Source: JBELMB01 sp042088665 (GTDB lineage: Bacteria; Pseudomonadota; Alphaproteobacteria; Rhodobacterales; Rhodobacteraceae). Taken from it: a stretch of DNA of 36,059 bases. Position numbers and translations under genes: made by a program. The notes below the pieces were generated by a model. That model was not told the DNA's origin. It did not search any database and worked only from the letters and a program-made list of their open reading frames with translations. The stretch lies in NCBI GenBank assembly GCA_042088665.1, contig JBELMB010000041.1, positions 1-36,059 on the forward strand, in the 5' to 3' direction. Positions 25,265-33,560 of this stretch are shown here, piece after piece (within the stretch, counting starts at the first letter, position 1; every line of letters begins with the position of its first letter).

Positions 25265-26578
25265 CTAGGTGCCTTGCAGATCCTGCAGTTTCAAAAGCGC
25301 GGGCGTCTCTGTCACCTGCGGCACGGTGATCTCACCTTCACCCTTTGTCTGAAGCGCAAGCGCGATCAATCCGCCGACCACGGCGCTGGCGCCAGAGGTG
25401 CCGCTGAACCGGCAAAACAGGGAGCCGATGTCCAGATAGACATTGCTGTCCTGTCCCGGCGCAAAGGGAAACGGCGAGGGATTGTAACCGCCGCGCCCCG
25501 GCACATCGGTCGACACGAGGTCGAAAAGGGACACTTCGGTCGTTGCATCGCCCTTTTGTTCGGGCGGCGTCACCGAGGTATAGGCAAAGCTGTCGAGCCG
25601 GAACTCGTCACGATCCAGCCGGGGTTCATCGCCGCTGGGGCCATAAACCCGGGCCTTGGGCGAATAGGGCGCGCGCGTGTTGGTTTCCGTGATCGCCCCG
25701 ACGGAGATGATCTTGTTGTCATTTTTCGACAGCGATGCCGGGAAAGCAGCCGTCTCTTCGCCGGAATTGCCCGCTGCGCAGACGATGTAGCGTTGCTGAG
25801 CGATCTCCGTGATCCGGTCCGCCAACGCCTGCCGCTGCGCGTTCAAGGCCAGCGCCGCTTGCGCGTCCGCGGCCAGCGCGGCGGTTGATCCGCCCTGCGC
25901 CAGTGCAGCCGGGTCAACGGGCGGCACAAGCGTCGTGGCAAAGACGATGACATCCGCGCCAATCGCATCCGCGTAGTCGAAGGCGGCCAACAGGACCGAA
26001 GGGTCCGGGTCAGAGGTCGTGCTGATCGGAACCAGCTTGCAGAAGGGATTGACCCCCGCATAGGGCAACATCACCGACCGTTTGCTGGCAGTGGTCGACG
26101 TCGCGACGCCAGGCCTGACCCGCGCCGGAACATGCAGATCGATGGCGGCTGGCGCTCCGGCGATCAGACCCGCCATCGCCGTGCCATGGCCGGAAAAGAT
26201 CGGACGCACCGCGGTCACCCCCTCCGTCACGCCAAGGCCAAGAGCCACCACTTGCTGACGCGTCTGGATCTCTTCGGGGGACAGACCATCGCCCTCTGGC
26301 ACAACAAAAGCACCCTGCGGCAGCACCGAGAAATCCACCATGCGCCCCTTGTCGATCGCACCAAGGCAGGGGTGCTCCCATGCCACGCTGGTGTCGATCA
26401 GCGCCACGGTCACGGGGGTCGCCGCCTCTGCCGCGTCCCATGCCGTGCTGCCAAATTCAGCGCCATCCAGCGCTCCGATCGCCCTCAGCACCCAAAGCGC
26501 CTCGTACTCGGGATAGCTGTTGACGCCTTCCGGCTCCTGCGTGGCTGCGTTCAGCCTCAGTATGGTTGTTTCGCTCAT
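25265..26578 (-). CDS. Subtilisin-family (S8) serine protease without signal peptide
   Basis: 437 residues. The catalytic set is complete: Asp62 in VALIDTSV, His131 in FSGHGTAMAGLIAG, the oxyanion Asn271 in VCAAGNSGEE and Ser395 in FSGTSGASAVVGG. The usual GTSMAAP box is changed to GTSGASA, but Ser and the flanking Gly/Thr are kept. No signal peptide or pro-domain of normal length precedes the Asp block; there are only about 55 residues. The enzyme therefore looks cytoplasmic or exported by another route. GGGAGGGGA lies 6-14 bases before the ATG. It sits between a haloperoxidase gene (15 bases upstream) and a membrane protein gene (43 bases downstream), probably in one operon. The substrate could be a partner in this cluster; this is inference. 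Confidence 0.9.
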   Translation of the reverse strand: MSETTILRLNAATQEPEGVNSYPEYEALWVLRAIGALDGAEFGSTAWDAAEAATPVTVALIDTSVAWEHPCLGAIDKGRMVDFSVLPQGAFVVPEGDGLSPEEIQTRQQVVALGLGVTEGVTAVRPIFSGHGTAMAGLIAGAPAAIDLHVPARVRPGVATSTTASKRSVMLPYAGVNPFCKLVPISTTSDPDPSVLLAAFDYADAIGADVIVFATTLVPPVDPAALAQGGSTAALAADAQAALALNAQRQALADRITEIAQQRYIVCAAGNSGEETAAFPASLSKNDNKIISVGAITETNTRAPYSPKARVYGPSGDEPRLDRDEFRLDSFAYTSVTPPEQKGDATTEVSLFDLVSTDVPGRGGYNPSPFPFAPGQDSNVYLDIGSLFCRFSGTSGASAVVGGLIALALQTKGEGEITVPQVTETPALLKLQDLQGT

Positions 26579-26593
26579 GTCATCCCCTCCCGC

Positions 26594-27814
26594 TCAATGT
26601 CCCAGCCATTCCAGCCGGGCCGCCAGCATCTGGCGCTCCAGCACTTCTTCGAGAACCGGCAGGCACAGCCGCGCGAGTTCGTGCCCCGCCTCCGTGTCAC
26701 AACGGTAATGCACACCGGCCCATTCCCGGTTGATGGCGATCTCGTCCGTGGACCGGAACAGCTCCGGGATACCCGGATGTTCCGGGATCGTCCGCGACAG
26801 GATCAGCGCGATCATCCGGGACTGGAACGCGTGGTTCGACGGGAAAGAGGCGTGCCACGGCACCGGCACAAACGGCAATATGCGCGAATCCAGCTCATTG
26901 GGCCGCAACAGGTTGAACCGCGCCTTGTACCGCAGCCCGATCTCTTCGGTGATCTCGGCGGTGGTGGCGATCAGGCGGCCCATCTGGTCCATGCCCCCTG
27001 CCCCGGTCAGACCCAGCGGCACGAGATACCCGGACAGCTCCAGCTCGATCTCCCGCAGGATCGCAGCCCGACGCCATTCCTGCGCCGGATCATCCCGCAG
27101 AATGCGTTGCCGGTCGAGCAACACGGGGCTCTCTTCTTCCAGAAGCTGGGCCAGAGGCTTCGGCGCGGTGATTGCAAAGGCGGTCCAGTCCTTGTCACCC
27201 CCGGCCCGGCGCAGATCATGCAGGATCTCCCGTTCCATCCACGGCGACTGAAACGCCGGCGCGGGGAAAGCCGCCCCATCCGAGTCGAAGTTCCCGCGAT
27301 TGCCACGGTTGCCCCTGTTCCCGCGATTGCCGCGGTTGCCCCTGTTCCCTCGGTTGCCGCGATTGCCCCTGTTCCCGCGGTTGCCACGATTGCCCCTGTT
27401 CAGCCGTCCGGAGGCCAGAGACCGCGCGCTGCTCAGCGCGCTTTCAAAGTTGAACCCAGACTCTCGGGCTGAAATCGTATTGAACGCCACAAGACCCGGC
27501 AGAAAGGCGCTGTAGGGCTCGCCCCCAAGCAAATCGGCGGCTGGATTGAAACTGTCTATGAGCAGGTCGCCAAACTGCGCGGAGTCATTTTGAAGGGTCT
27601 CTGACAGGAACGACAGGTCGAGCTCCTCATTGGCGTCCTTCAACGACTTCTGACCGTAAGGCGTCTGCGCAGTCTGAAGCCCGGTGAGATAGTCGGAAAA
27701 CCGCAACTCGCTGAGGGGCGCGTTTCCGGGCGCACTGCTGCGCTCAACGCTGATCTCATCGCCGCGGACGATCAAGACGTCTCCGCTCAACAAGGTCGAA
27801 ACTTTATTTGCCAC
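26594..27814 (-). CDS. Vanadium haloperoxidase/PAP2-type protein with Asn-Arg-Gly repeat tract
   Basis: 406 residues. The phosphate/vanadate pocket is complete in chloroperoxidase/PAP2 spacing: Lys297-x6-Arg304-Pro305, Pro325-Ser326-Asn327-His328 (Asn where PSGH has Gly), and Arg363-x5-His369 with Asp373. His321 lies seven residues before His328, where bromoperoxidases carry His478. At about residues 139-175 there is a tract of 12 Arg-Gly-Asn units, a strongly basic, disordered insert between the N-terminal and catalytic parts. No signal peptide or membrane helix is visible, which favours a haloperoxidase over a lipid phosphatase. The start is GTG with GGGGGA 7-12 bases upstream. The subtilisin-like gene follows after 15 bases, and the SARP-like regulator gene ends 27 bases upstream. 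Confidence 0.8.
   Translation of the reverse strand: MANKVSTLLSGDVLIVRGDEISVERSSAPGNAPLSELRFSDYLTGLQTAQTPYGQKSLKDANEELDLSFLSETLQNDSAQFGDLLIDSFNPAADLLGGEPYSAFLPGLVAFNTISARESGFNFESALSSARSLASGRLNRGNRGNRGNRGNRGNRGNRGNRGNRGNRGNRGNRGNFDSDGAAFPAPAFQSPWMEREILHDLRRAGGDKDWTAFAITAPKPLAQLLEEESPVLLDRQRILRDDPAQEWRRAAILREIELELSGYLVPLGLTGAGGMDQMGRLIATTAEITEEIGLRYKARFNLLRPNELDSRILPFVPVPWHASFPSNHAFQSRMIALILSRTIPEHPGIPELFRSTDEIAINREWAGVHYRCDTEAGHELARLCLPVLEEVLERQMLAARLEWLGH
27290..27400. repeat. Tandem repeat: four 27-base units built of 9-base units
   Basis: Four consecutive 27-base copies (27290-27397, plus GTT), each made of three 9-base units, encode Asn-(Arg-Gly-Asn)x12 in the haloperoxidase gene on the minus strand. 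Copies differ only at synonymous third positions or by Arg codon choice. This hierarchical structure is typical of slippage-generated minisatellites. All units keep the frame, so copy-number changes of 9 or 27 bases would only change tract length. Confidence 0.95.
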
Positions 27815-27841
27815 TTTGCATCCCCCAGATCCTTTCAGAAA

Positions 27842-29782
27842 TCATCTCATCCCCGCCCGGCGCAGCCCCGTCACCAGCCGGTCGCGAAAGCCGTCTGCCT
27901 CGGGCAGGCCCACGTCATGCGTGATCTGCGACAGGGGCTGGGCCCGTCCCAGCATCCGGATCTGCCGGACCAGCCTTCGGCTGTCGCCAAGTTGTTGCAC
28001 ATGACCAAGAGCCGCCGCGGTGTATTTCAGCGCCGCGGTAAAGCGCGGCATCCGGAACACCGCGCGATTGCCGAACCGGATCGTCGCGAGGTAATCCCCG
28101 CGCGCAAATGCCACGATCGCCGCGGTGGTGTCATAGGTGTATCGGATCGGGCTATGCGCCCCCAGCGCCTGCGCCCTTTGTGCCGCGTCAAAGGCCGCAT
28201 CGAACTGCCCCAGCGCAAACAGACACAAGGCATATTGGTCCCAGCAAAAGGCCTGGCTTGGCGCGACATCGACCGCGTTGCGTGCAAGGTCCAGCCCCAA
28301 CTCCTTCTGCCCCAGCAGAAAGGACACCGCGTAGCCCGCCATGGCAAGGTTATAGGCGTGGAACGGATCCGGCGCCATGGCCCGGCGCGCCGTGCCATAC
28401 AGCGCTTCGCCTGCCATCCCGTCACTGCTGCCAAAGTTCTCGCCAACCCGCACGGTGGCGAGATAGCACCGCAACCCGTGCAGATAGGCCTGATCCGACT
28501 CCCGCATCGAGCGCTGCAACAAGAGGTCGATATTGTCGAGATCCGATGCCTTGAGATGAAACATGGAGATCAGGGCCTGGTAGGGAGACAGGAGGGCTTC
28601 CTCCCCACCAAGGCCCTGCCCCACTGCTGCAATCAGCTGTTCGACGCAGCGCGCCACGTCCAGCTCCTGCCCCGCGTCCTCGGCCTCCGTGCCGGGAGAG
28701 AGGGCGCCATCCATTGTCCCGGTCCAGACGACCTGCTTGCTGCGCGCATCGATCAGACGCAGGCGCAGCGTTTCTCCATTGGCGTCCAGCGTGGGCTGCA
28801 GCATGAACCGAGGCCCGTTGCCATGCCGCGGTTCCGCCGGTTCGGTCCCCGGCCCGCCATAGGCGTCGCGGTAGTCAAAAAGCTTCAGCGACAGGGCCGC
28901 CGAAAGCACGTCGAGCATCCGGTCCACCACGAGGTTCGCGCGCACTTCCAGCATGGGTTGCGGCACAGGCATCCGGCACGGCAGAAGCCCCAGCGCAAGA
29001 TCCCGAGCCACCACCAGCGTCCCGGCAAGGCGCACGGCAGCATCCCGGTCGCCCTCCCCTGCCCCGGTGTCAAGATCCGGCACGAGATCCGTTTCCAGCA
29101 GTGTCGCGTGGTCTGCCCCCGGTTCAGGATCCGTTTTGCCCGGCTCCTGCCGGTGTTCCGGTCCGCGTTCCGGTCCGTGTTCTGGCCCGTCGTCCGGCGC
29201 ATGTTTCAGCCGCTGGTCGCGCAGCCAACTCTCGAACCCTTCGGCGCCACGGGCCTCCACGTCGAGATCCTGCAAGAACGGAAGTTCCGCCCCCTGCCCC
29301 ATGTTCACACGCAAAGCACCGGGGGCGAGGCGCACGTGATAGCGGTCACCAAGCAGGACCTGCGCCCCCAGCGGTGCCAGCTCTTTCTTGAGTTCGCTGA
29401 TCGCCGTGCGCAGGCTTCCGCGCGATTTCGCCAAAGGGGATCTGGACCAGAAAAGGTCTATAAGATGCTGCTTTGTCAGGCTTTGCCCCGGTGCCATGAC
29501 GAGCACCGCGAGGATCGCCGGCCGCAGTTGCCCTTTCGGAGTCAATTCCTCTCCGCTGGATGAAATGACCCGAAAGGGGCCAAACATTTGCGCCTCGGCG
29601 GTTATGCTGCCGTCAATATCCTTGGAATTCTCTGCCACCAATGCGCAACGCGAATCGAAAGTCCCCGGGTCTTTGCGCCTGACGATACAGGCATTGCGCA
29701 GATTATCACCCATATTTCGGTCAAAGCGCATTTTGCAACGGGATCCATCGGTCAGAGGAATTGATCGGCATTCGCAATTCAC
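27842..29782 (-). CDS. SARP/BTAD-like winged-helix regulator with TPR-type C-terminus
   Basis: Up to 646 residues. A winged-helix domain (about 60-155: AQMFGPFRVISSSGEELTPK, then KSRGSLRTAISELKKEL and LLGDRYHVRL) resembles the N-terminal DNA-binding domain of SARP/BTAD regulators. It is followed by an acidic/His-rich linker with PEHGPERGPEH repeats (about 195-225), a TolB-like middle, and helical TPR-like repeats to the end (AFCWDQYALCLFALGQFDAA). The start is uncertain: GTG 29782 gives the longest reading, but the first 60 residues are poorly supported. ATG 29587 has a fair GAGG but would trim the first strand. It lies between the two haloperoxidase genes in the same orientation and is the obvious local activator candidate. 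Confidence 0.8.
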   Translation of the reverse strand: MNCECRSIPLTDGSRCKMRFDRNMGDNLRNACIVRRKDPGTFDSRCALVAENSKDIDGSITAEAQMFGPFRVISSSGEELTPKGQLRPAILAVLVMAPGQSLTKQHLIDLFWSRSPLAKSRGSLRTAISELKKELAPLGAQVLLGDRYHVRLAPGALRVNMGQGAELPFLQDLDVEARGAEGFESWLRDQRLKHAPDDGPEHGPERGPEHRQEPGKTDPEPGADHATLLETDLVPDLDTGAGEGDRDAAVRLAGTLVVARDLALGLLPCRMPVPQPMLEVRANLVVDRMLDVLSAALSLKLFDYRDAYGGPGTEPAEPRHGNGPRFMLQPTLDANGETLRLRLIDARSKQVVWTGTMDGALSPGTEAEDAGQELDVARCVEQLIAAVGQGLGGEEALLSPYQALISMFHLKASDLDNIDLLLQRSMRESDQAYLHGLRCYLATVRVGENFGSSDGMAGEALYGTARRAMAPDPFHAYNLAMAGYAVSFLLGQKELGLDLARNAVDVAPSQAFCWDQYALCLFALGQFDAAFDAAQRAQALGAHSPIRYTYDTTAAIVAFARGDYLATIRFGNRAVFRMPRFTAALKYTAAALGHVQQLGDSRRLVRQIRMLGRAQPLSQITHDVGLPEADGFRDRLVTGLRRAGMR

Positions 29783-29800
29783 ATGATGTGAAAGCAGATC

Positions 29801-29830
29801 CCGTCCGACCCGATATTCCGGGCCGGACGG
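29801..29830 (-). terminator. Terminator-like hairpin after the bromoperoxidase-type gene
   Basis: A 12-base stem (CCGTCCGGCCCG with CGGGTCGGACGG, one G-T pair) with a 6-base loop lies 13 bases after the haloperoxidase stop and just upstream of the regulator gene. The following sequence has only CTTT, so it is a strong hairpin with a weak U-tract. It could terminate partially or stabilise the mRNA end. Confidence 0.5.
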
Positions 29831-29842
29831 AGTGTGCGCTGG

Positions 29843-31861
29843 TCAGACGCCCAGCCACTTGGACGTCAGGGGAGGAACCGACGCCCCGGTGTTGCGCAGC
29901 CACCATTGCGGCGTGCCGTTGCTGACATCCAGCGTCACGTCATCCATTCCATCGGTGCTGATCGTGACGCGGTCACCATCGAAACTGTGGAAGTTCATCG
30001 AGACCGGTTCGTTGTAATTGGTCATCTGCTCATGCAGAATGCCCACTGCAACGCGCTCTCCCAGCCGCAGGCTTTCGTAGTAGTCAGAGTAATAGTGGAC
30101 CCCGGCGAAATCCCGTCCGATCGAGATATTGGCCGCCAGCTTGTTCAATTCCCCTTCGACGGTCGTATTGGCGTCCACGTCCTGCAGGCTTTCAATATCC
30201 GTGATCGGGGTGCGTTTCCAATCCATGGCAGGATCGACCGTCCGAAAGAACGCCTTGAGCACCGTCACACAGGCCCCCGCCACAGTCGCATGTCCCGCCC
30301 CATAGGCCGGGTGCATCGGAGAGCCCTCCGGAAAGGCCATCGGCAGCAGATAGTTCTTGTCCGGATGTGGCTCAAAGGAATGGGCACCGTCCAGTTGGAT
30401 CCCGGTCAGACCCTTGCGCGCATTGCTCCATTCCGTGCCGTTCTGGCGCGTGTTGTGTTGCGCCACCAACGCGAGGAACGGCCCGAAATGGGTCTTCATC
30501 TCCTCCAGCATACTTGTGACAGCCGACTCTGCATTGCCCAGATGCGCGGCCTGACCGTTGGCCGCAAGTGTCAGCAGGGCCGCCAGCCGCTCTGGCCGGG
30601 CGCGCCGGTGGATCTGGTACTTCTGCCGACGCACCGCCTTCAACGCGCGGCTGGACACCTCCGCAAAGAGGGCCAGCGCGTGGGGTCCGCCAAAACTGGC
30701 AAAGGCATCGCGCGTCAGACTGCCCGCGTTCTCCGGAAAGCCCAGCGAATTGCCCAGCATCCTGGACCCGCCCATCAACAGGGCGGCGATGTGATAGGCT
30801 TGGTACAACTGGTCAATGTGCACATAGCGCGCCAGATCGCGACCGGTCTCCATCAATCGCCGTGCAGCCGGGTCCGTTGCCGCGATCCCGCGCAGATCGG
30901 CGCCGTTCTGCACATCCAGCCAAGCGGTCCAGCTGGTCATGAAATCCAGCCCCGGCGCCACCGGCGTGATTTTCTGATCGATGATCTGCGCGCCGTAATC
31001 CACGTGTTCCTGCCGCAGGAAAACCGACAGATACCGCCCGTCCTGCGCCCCGGGGGCAGAGCCCCGGAACAGCGTCCGTACGGTCTGGGGCACCATCGTC
31101 TTGCCCCGCAGGCGACGCAAGTGCTCCGGCCGTGACAGGGACGCCGACAGCGACGGATCCGTGCCGCCAAACGGGGTGCCCTTGGGATCGAACCAGTTGA
31201 ACGTGTTCAACGTCGCCAGCAGATCGCCCACGGTAAAGGTCTTTTCGTCCAGCATGTGGTTCTGCTGCGCGCCGTCTGGGTCCACATAGTACAGCACCTG
31301 CGCCGGGTCCGACAATTCGTCGAGTTTCATGTCCCGCACCAGCGCCATGGCATAGACCTCTGCCATCTCGGCACAAAGCTCACTGCCGCCCAGACGCGGT
31401 GCACCGGGGATGCCGATGGTGCCCGGATCGGGGCCCTCCTCGACATAGTACAACCCGGCCAGCGGGCTTTCCCATGTGCGCGCCTCGGCCTTCTTGAGGA
31501 CGGATTTGCTGCCTGCGTCGGCCTCCACCATCGTGCGAAACCCGGCAAAGCCGGTTTTCTTCGTGCCGGGCACGTCAAACGCCGCCTCGGTTTCGGTGCA
31601 ATCCGGGCCGGGGCCGGTCAGCGCCTCCTCGAACCGGATGTAATCGGCATCATCCTGCAGCGTCCCGTAGTCGTCGTGCTTCAGCCCCTTGGTAAAGGCC
31701 ATGGGCCGCGTGTCATAGGTGGCGTTGTCGCCATTGTCGCTGGCCTCAAAGGCCGGGCGGCCGGCATCCTGCGACAGGTCCGTCGCCCATTGCCGCCTTT
31801 GACGCGCCATGCGGGCACGCTTTGGCCCGGTCAGATAAGGACGTTTCGATGAAGAGGTCAT
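29843..31861 (-). CDS. Vanadium-dependent haloperoxidase, bromoperoxidase type
   Basis: 672 residues, the size class of vanadium bromoperoxidases. The C-terminal catalytic half carries a Lys-x7-Arg-Pro block (KYQIHRRARPERL; same Lys-Arg spacing as algal bromoperoxidase), His517-Pro-x-Tyr, Gly523-His524 in HPAYGAGHATVAGA, and Arg583-x5-His589 in GRDFAGVHYYSD. His517 corresponds to the bromoperoxidase-specific histidine. The residue before Gly-His is Ala522, where most family members have the vanadate-contacting Ser. In the family the enzyme oxidises halide with peroxide to hypohalous acid. No signal peptide is seen. The start has CGGAGACC 8-15 bases upstream. A strong hairpin follows the stop. 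The plasmid rep gene lies 111 bases upstream on the same strand. Confidence 0.9.
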   Translation of the reverse strand: MTSSSKRPYLTGPKRARMARQRRQWATDLSQDAGRPAFEASDNGDNATYDTRPMAFTKGLKHDDYGTLQDDADYIRFEEALTGPGPDCTETEAAFDVPGTKKTGFAGFRTMVEADAGSKSVLKKAEARTWESPLAGLYYVEEGPDPGTIGIPGAPRLGGSELCAEMAEVYAMALVRDMKLDELSDPAQVLYYVDPDGAQQNHMLDEKTFTVGDLLATLNTFNWFDPKGTPFGGTDPSLSASLSRPEHLRRLRGKTMVPQTVRTLFRGSAPGAQDGRYLSVFLRQEHVDYGAQIIDQKITPVAPGLDFMTSWTAWLDVQNGADLRGIAATDPAARRLMETGRDLARYVHIDQLYQAYHIAALLMGGSRMLGNSLGFPENAGSLTRDAFASFGGPHALALFAEVSSRALKAVRRQKYQIHRRARPERLAALLTLAANGQAAHLGNAESAVTSMLEEMKTHFGPFLALVAQHNTRQNGTEWSNARKGLTGIQLDGAHSFEPHPDKNYLLPMAFPEGSPMHPAYGAGHATVAGACVTVLKAFFRTVDPAMDWKRTPITDIESLQDVDANTTVEGELNKLAANISIGRDFAGVHYYSDYYESLRLGERVAVGILHEQMTNYNEPVSMNFHSFDGDRVTISTDGMDDVTLDVSNGTPQWWLRNTGASVPPLTSKWLGV

Positions 31862-31935
31862 GGTTCAGGTCTCCGTCAGAAGTTGTCTGGAAACCGATGT
31901 GCCACGCCGACCGTCAGCGAAACGTCAAGGCTCTG

Positions 31936-31949
31936 TTAACCAAGGTTAA
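31936..31949. promoter_or_regulatory. Palindrome upstream of the bromoperoxidase-type gene
   Basis: TTAACC-AA-GGTTAA is a perfect inverted repeat (6-base arms, 2-base centre), 75 bases upstream of the haloperoxidase ATG and 24 bases downstream of the rep stop. It is a possible operator in the haloperoxidase promoter. Short length keeps confidence low. Confidence 0.3.
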
Positions 31950-31972
31950 TCTATTTGAAGATCCGCGGGGAA

Positions 31973-33178
31973 TCACCCGACCTGATCGGGATCCTGTTCC
32001 GCATCGGCAAAAGCGTCGGGTTCCATGTCACGCCAGAACGCAAGGATCGCCTGCGCGTTCAGCGCGGACATCCAGCCGTGCCGCTCGAAATCCTCGCGCA
32101 GACCGGCCTCCTTGAGTTGCGACTGGAACAAGCGCCGGTCCGCATCGCGCCGCGTCGGGCTGCGGCTGGCGACCACCTCCTGCACTTTCTTGAGAAGGGC
32201 GGCCCGACCCGACAGCCGCGACGCAGGCCCCGGACCTCCCTTGCCATCCGCCGTCAGACCCGCCTCATCGCGGCCGAAATCCTCGCGGATCGCGGCACTG
32301 AGATAGCGGGCCGGGTTGCGGACGCCCGGTTGCTCCGCCACGAAATCCAGCTTGTCAGAGACATAATCTTCGCCGTGCTGGCTGATCCATTGCCGCGCCA
32401 GCCGGTCAGACACGCCTGTGTCGCGCAGTCGCCCGTAAACCTGCCCGCCGCGCACCCCTTCGCCATCGTCGATGTTCATCATCGCCAGTTGCGGATTGCG
32501 CGTTATGCGAAAGCGGATCTCGGACACCTGCCGCCCCATCTTGCGGGTCTCGGGCGTCACGATGATATCGGACACCTTGTTCACTTCGGTCACGGCAGGT
32601 TTGATGACCTTGGCGTTGAGATGCTTGAAGCTCTGGTAATAGTCCGAGCCGTCCACACCCATCAACCGGCGAAAGATCTCCAGCGGCCACCAGCCTGTGG
32701 ACCCGGTGTTCACAAACCGAAAGCAGTTCTCATAGAGCGCCAGCGCATGTCCGCCGGTGAACTGCCGCTGGATGTTGAGATTGATCAGGGCAAAGACCTT
32801 TGGGTCGTGCAGCTTTTCCGCCAGAGCCGGGGAATAAGCGTATTCGCAGATCCCGTCCTTCAGCTTGGCATAGCTGAGCAGCGCCGAAACCCCCCATTCC
32901 TGCCGCCCGCGGTCATCGAGCATGTCCCATTCCGCCACGGTCTCTGCCAGCCCGCGCAGCGCCGCCTTCAACCGGTCGGTGTCGTTGGAATTGTAGCCGA
33001 TCATCAGGCACAGGGTGCGCGCATCGATCCGGAACTGCGCCTGTGTCGTCAGCATGTCATAGGCATTCAGCAAGAGCACGTTCGACAGCTTGCGCTGCAA
33101 CAGCGACAGCTTGCCGGAGACATGGATCGCCGCCACGTTCTTCTTGACGCTCTCACGCCGCAGCGCGCCCGTCAGCAC
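31973..33178 (-). CDS. Plasmid replication initiator, Rep_3 (RepA/RepB) type
   Basis: 401 residues. The N-terminal part (ALRRESVKKNVAAIHVSGKL, then SLLQRKLSNVLLLNAYDML and SNDTDRLKAALRGLAETVAEW) matches the first winged-helix domain of Rep_3-superfamily iteron-binding initiators. The second domain follows (FRFVNTGSTGWWPLEIFRRL, then KHLNAKVIKPAVTEVNKVSD). It should bind the iterons upstream of its own gene and load the host replisome at the origin. The start is GTG at 33178, with AAAGAGG just before it; an in-frame stop lies 42 bases upstream with no ATG between. The promoter region holds a consensus DnaA box and a long palindrome. The gene is divergent from parA/parB, the usual arrangement of roseobacter plasmid backbones. 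Confidence 0.88.
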   Translation of the reverse strand: MLTGALRRESVKKNVAAIHVSGKLSLLQRKLSNVLLLNAYDMLTTQAQFRIDARTLCLMIGYNSNDTDRLKAALRGLAETVAEWDMLDDRGRQEWGVSALLSYAKLKDGICEYAYSPALAEKLHDPKVFALINLNIQRQFTGGHALALYENCFRFVNTGSTGWWPLEIFRRLMGVDGSDYYQSFKHLNAKVIKPAVTEVNKVSDIIVTPETRKMGRQVSEIRFRITRNPQLAMMNIDDGEGVRGGQVYGRLRDTGVSDRLARQWISQHGEDYVSDKLDFVAEQPGVRNPARYLSAAIREDFGRDEAGLTADGKGGPGPASRLSGRAALLKKVQEVVASRSPTRRDADRRLFQSQLKEAGLREDFERHGWMSALNAQAILAFWRDMEPDAFADAEQDPDQVG

Positions 33179-33217
33179 CTCTTTGGGGATCTGTTCGATT
33201 TGCCCGACCCTCGCCCT

Positions 33218-33226
33218 TTATCCACA
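33218..33226 (+). promoter_or_regulatory. DnaA box, perfect consensus
   Basis: TTATCCACA matches the DnaA consensus at all nine positions, 40 bases upstream of the rep start. An 8-of-9 copy in inverse orientation (GGTGGATAA) lies at 33659-33667, near the parA side, so boxes flank the origin region. Confidence 0.75.
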
Positions 33227-33288
33227 GTATCGCACCAAAGGCACCCCGCTTCAAGCTGTGGCTGGGTTCCCCATCTCCCCGCGATCCG

Positions 33289-33336
33289 CTCCCGTAGATG
33301 GGTTCCTTTCGTCGCAAAGGGACCCATCTACGGGAG
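33289..33336. repeat. Long inverted repeat in the origin region
   Basis: Arms of 21 bases (one mismatch) around a 6-base loop CGTCGC: the left arm begins CTCCCGTAGATGGGT and the right arm ends ACCCATCTACGGGAG. There is no U-tract on either strand. It lies between the rep promoter and the iteron array. It could be a rep autoregulation operator (initiator dimers bind inverted half-iterons) or a structural origin element. Confidence 0.85.
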
Positions 33337-33420
33337 GCACCCCGGTGCCCCAGACGGTGAAATGGCCACGCCGAGGGCAAAAAAGACGCGCCCATGCGCC
33401 CTGCCCCGCCTCTCCCGGAC

Positions 33421-33530
33421 TCTGGTGCCCCCAATCCCGCGAATCGGAGTCCCTTGCCCCGCGGGCGGGTGCCACCCCTCCCGTATCTTGGTACCCTTGA
33501 CCCTGCAAAAGGGTCCCCAAAGGCATGTAG
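33421..33530 (+). repeat. Iteron array: five 22-base degenerate direct repeats (origin of replication)
   Basis: Units start at 33421, 33443, 33465, 33487 and 33509, an exact 22-base period (two helical turns). The shared core is GG(T/A)NC/TCC at positions 4-10 and C/T-C-C-C/T-G at positions 15-19. Gly-Gly-type GG and the C at position 9 and G at position 19 are in all five; the last unit is weakest. Related single copies occur at about 33262 and 33341. Such arrays are the binding sites of Rep_3 initiators. With the DnaA boxes and the neighbouring AT-richer stretch (33531-33620) this marks oriV. Confidence 0.7.
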
Positions 33531-33560
33531 GATTTTGATCCAAAACACTTTATCGGAACG

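Noticed and set aside
27290..27400. CRISPR-like array
   Set aside because: The repeats are contiguous with no spacers and stay in frame within a gene.
26132..27472. Long plus-strand reading frame with VPAVATIAPV-type repeats
   Set aside because: It is the antisense of the protease and haloperoxidase genes; the repeats mirror the Asn-Arg-Gly tract.
27917..29563. 548-codon plus-strand frame
   Set aside because: Antisense shadow of the SARP-like regulator; no ribosome binding site and low-quality, His/Arg-rich peptide.
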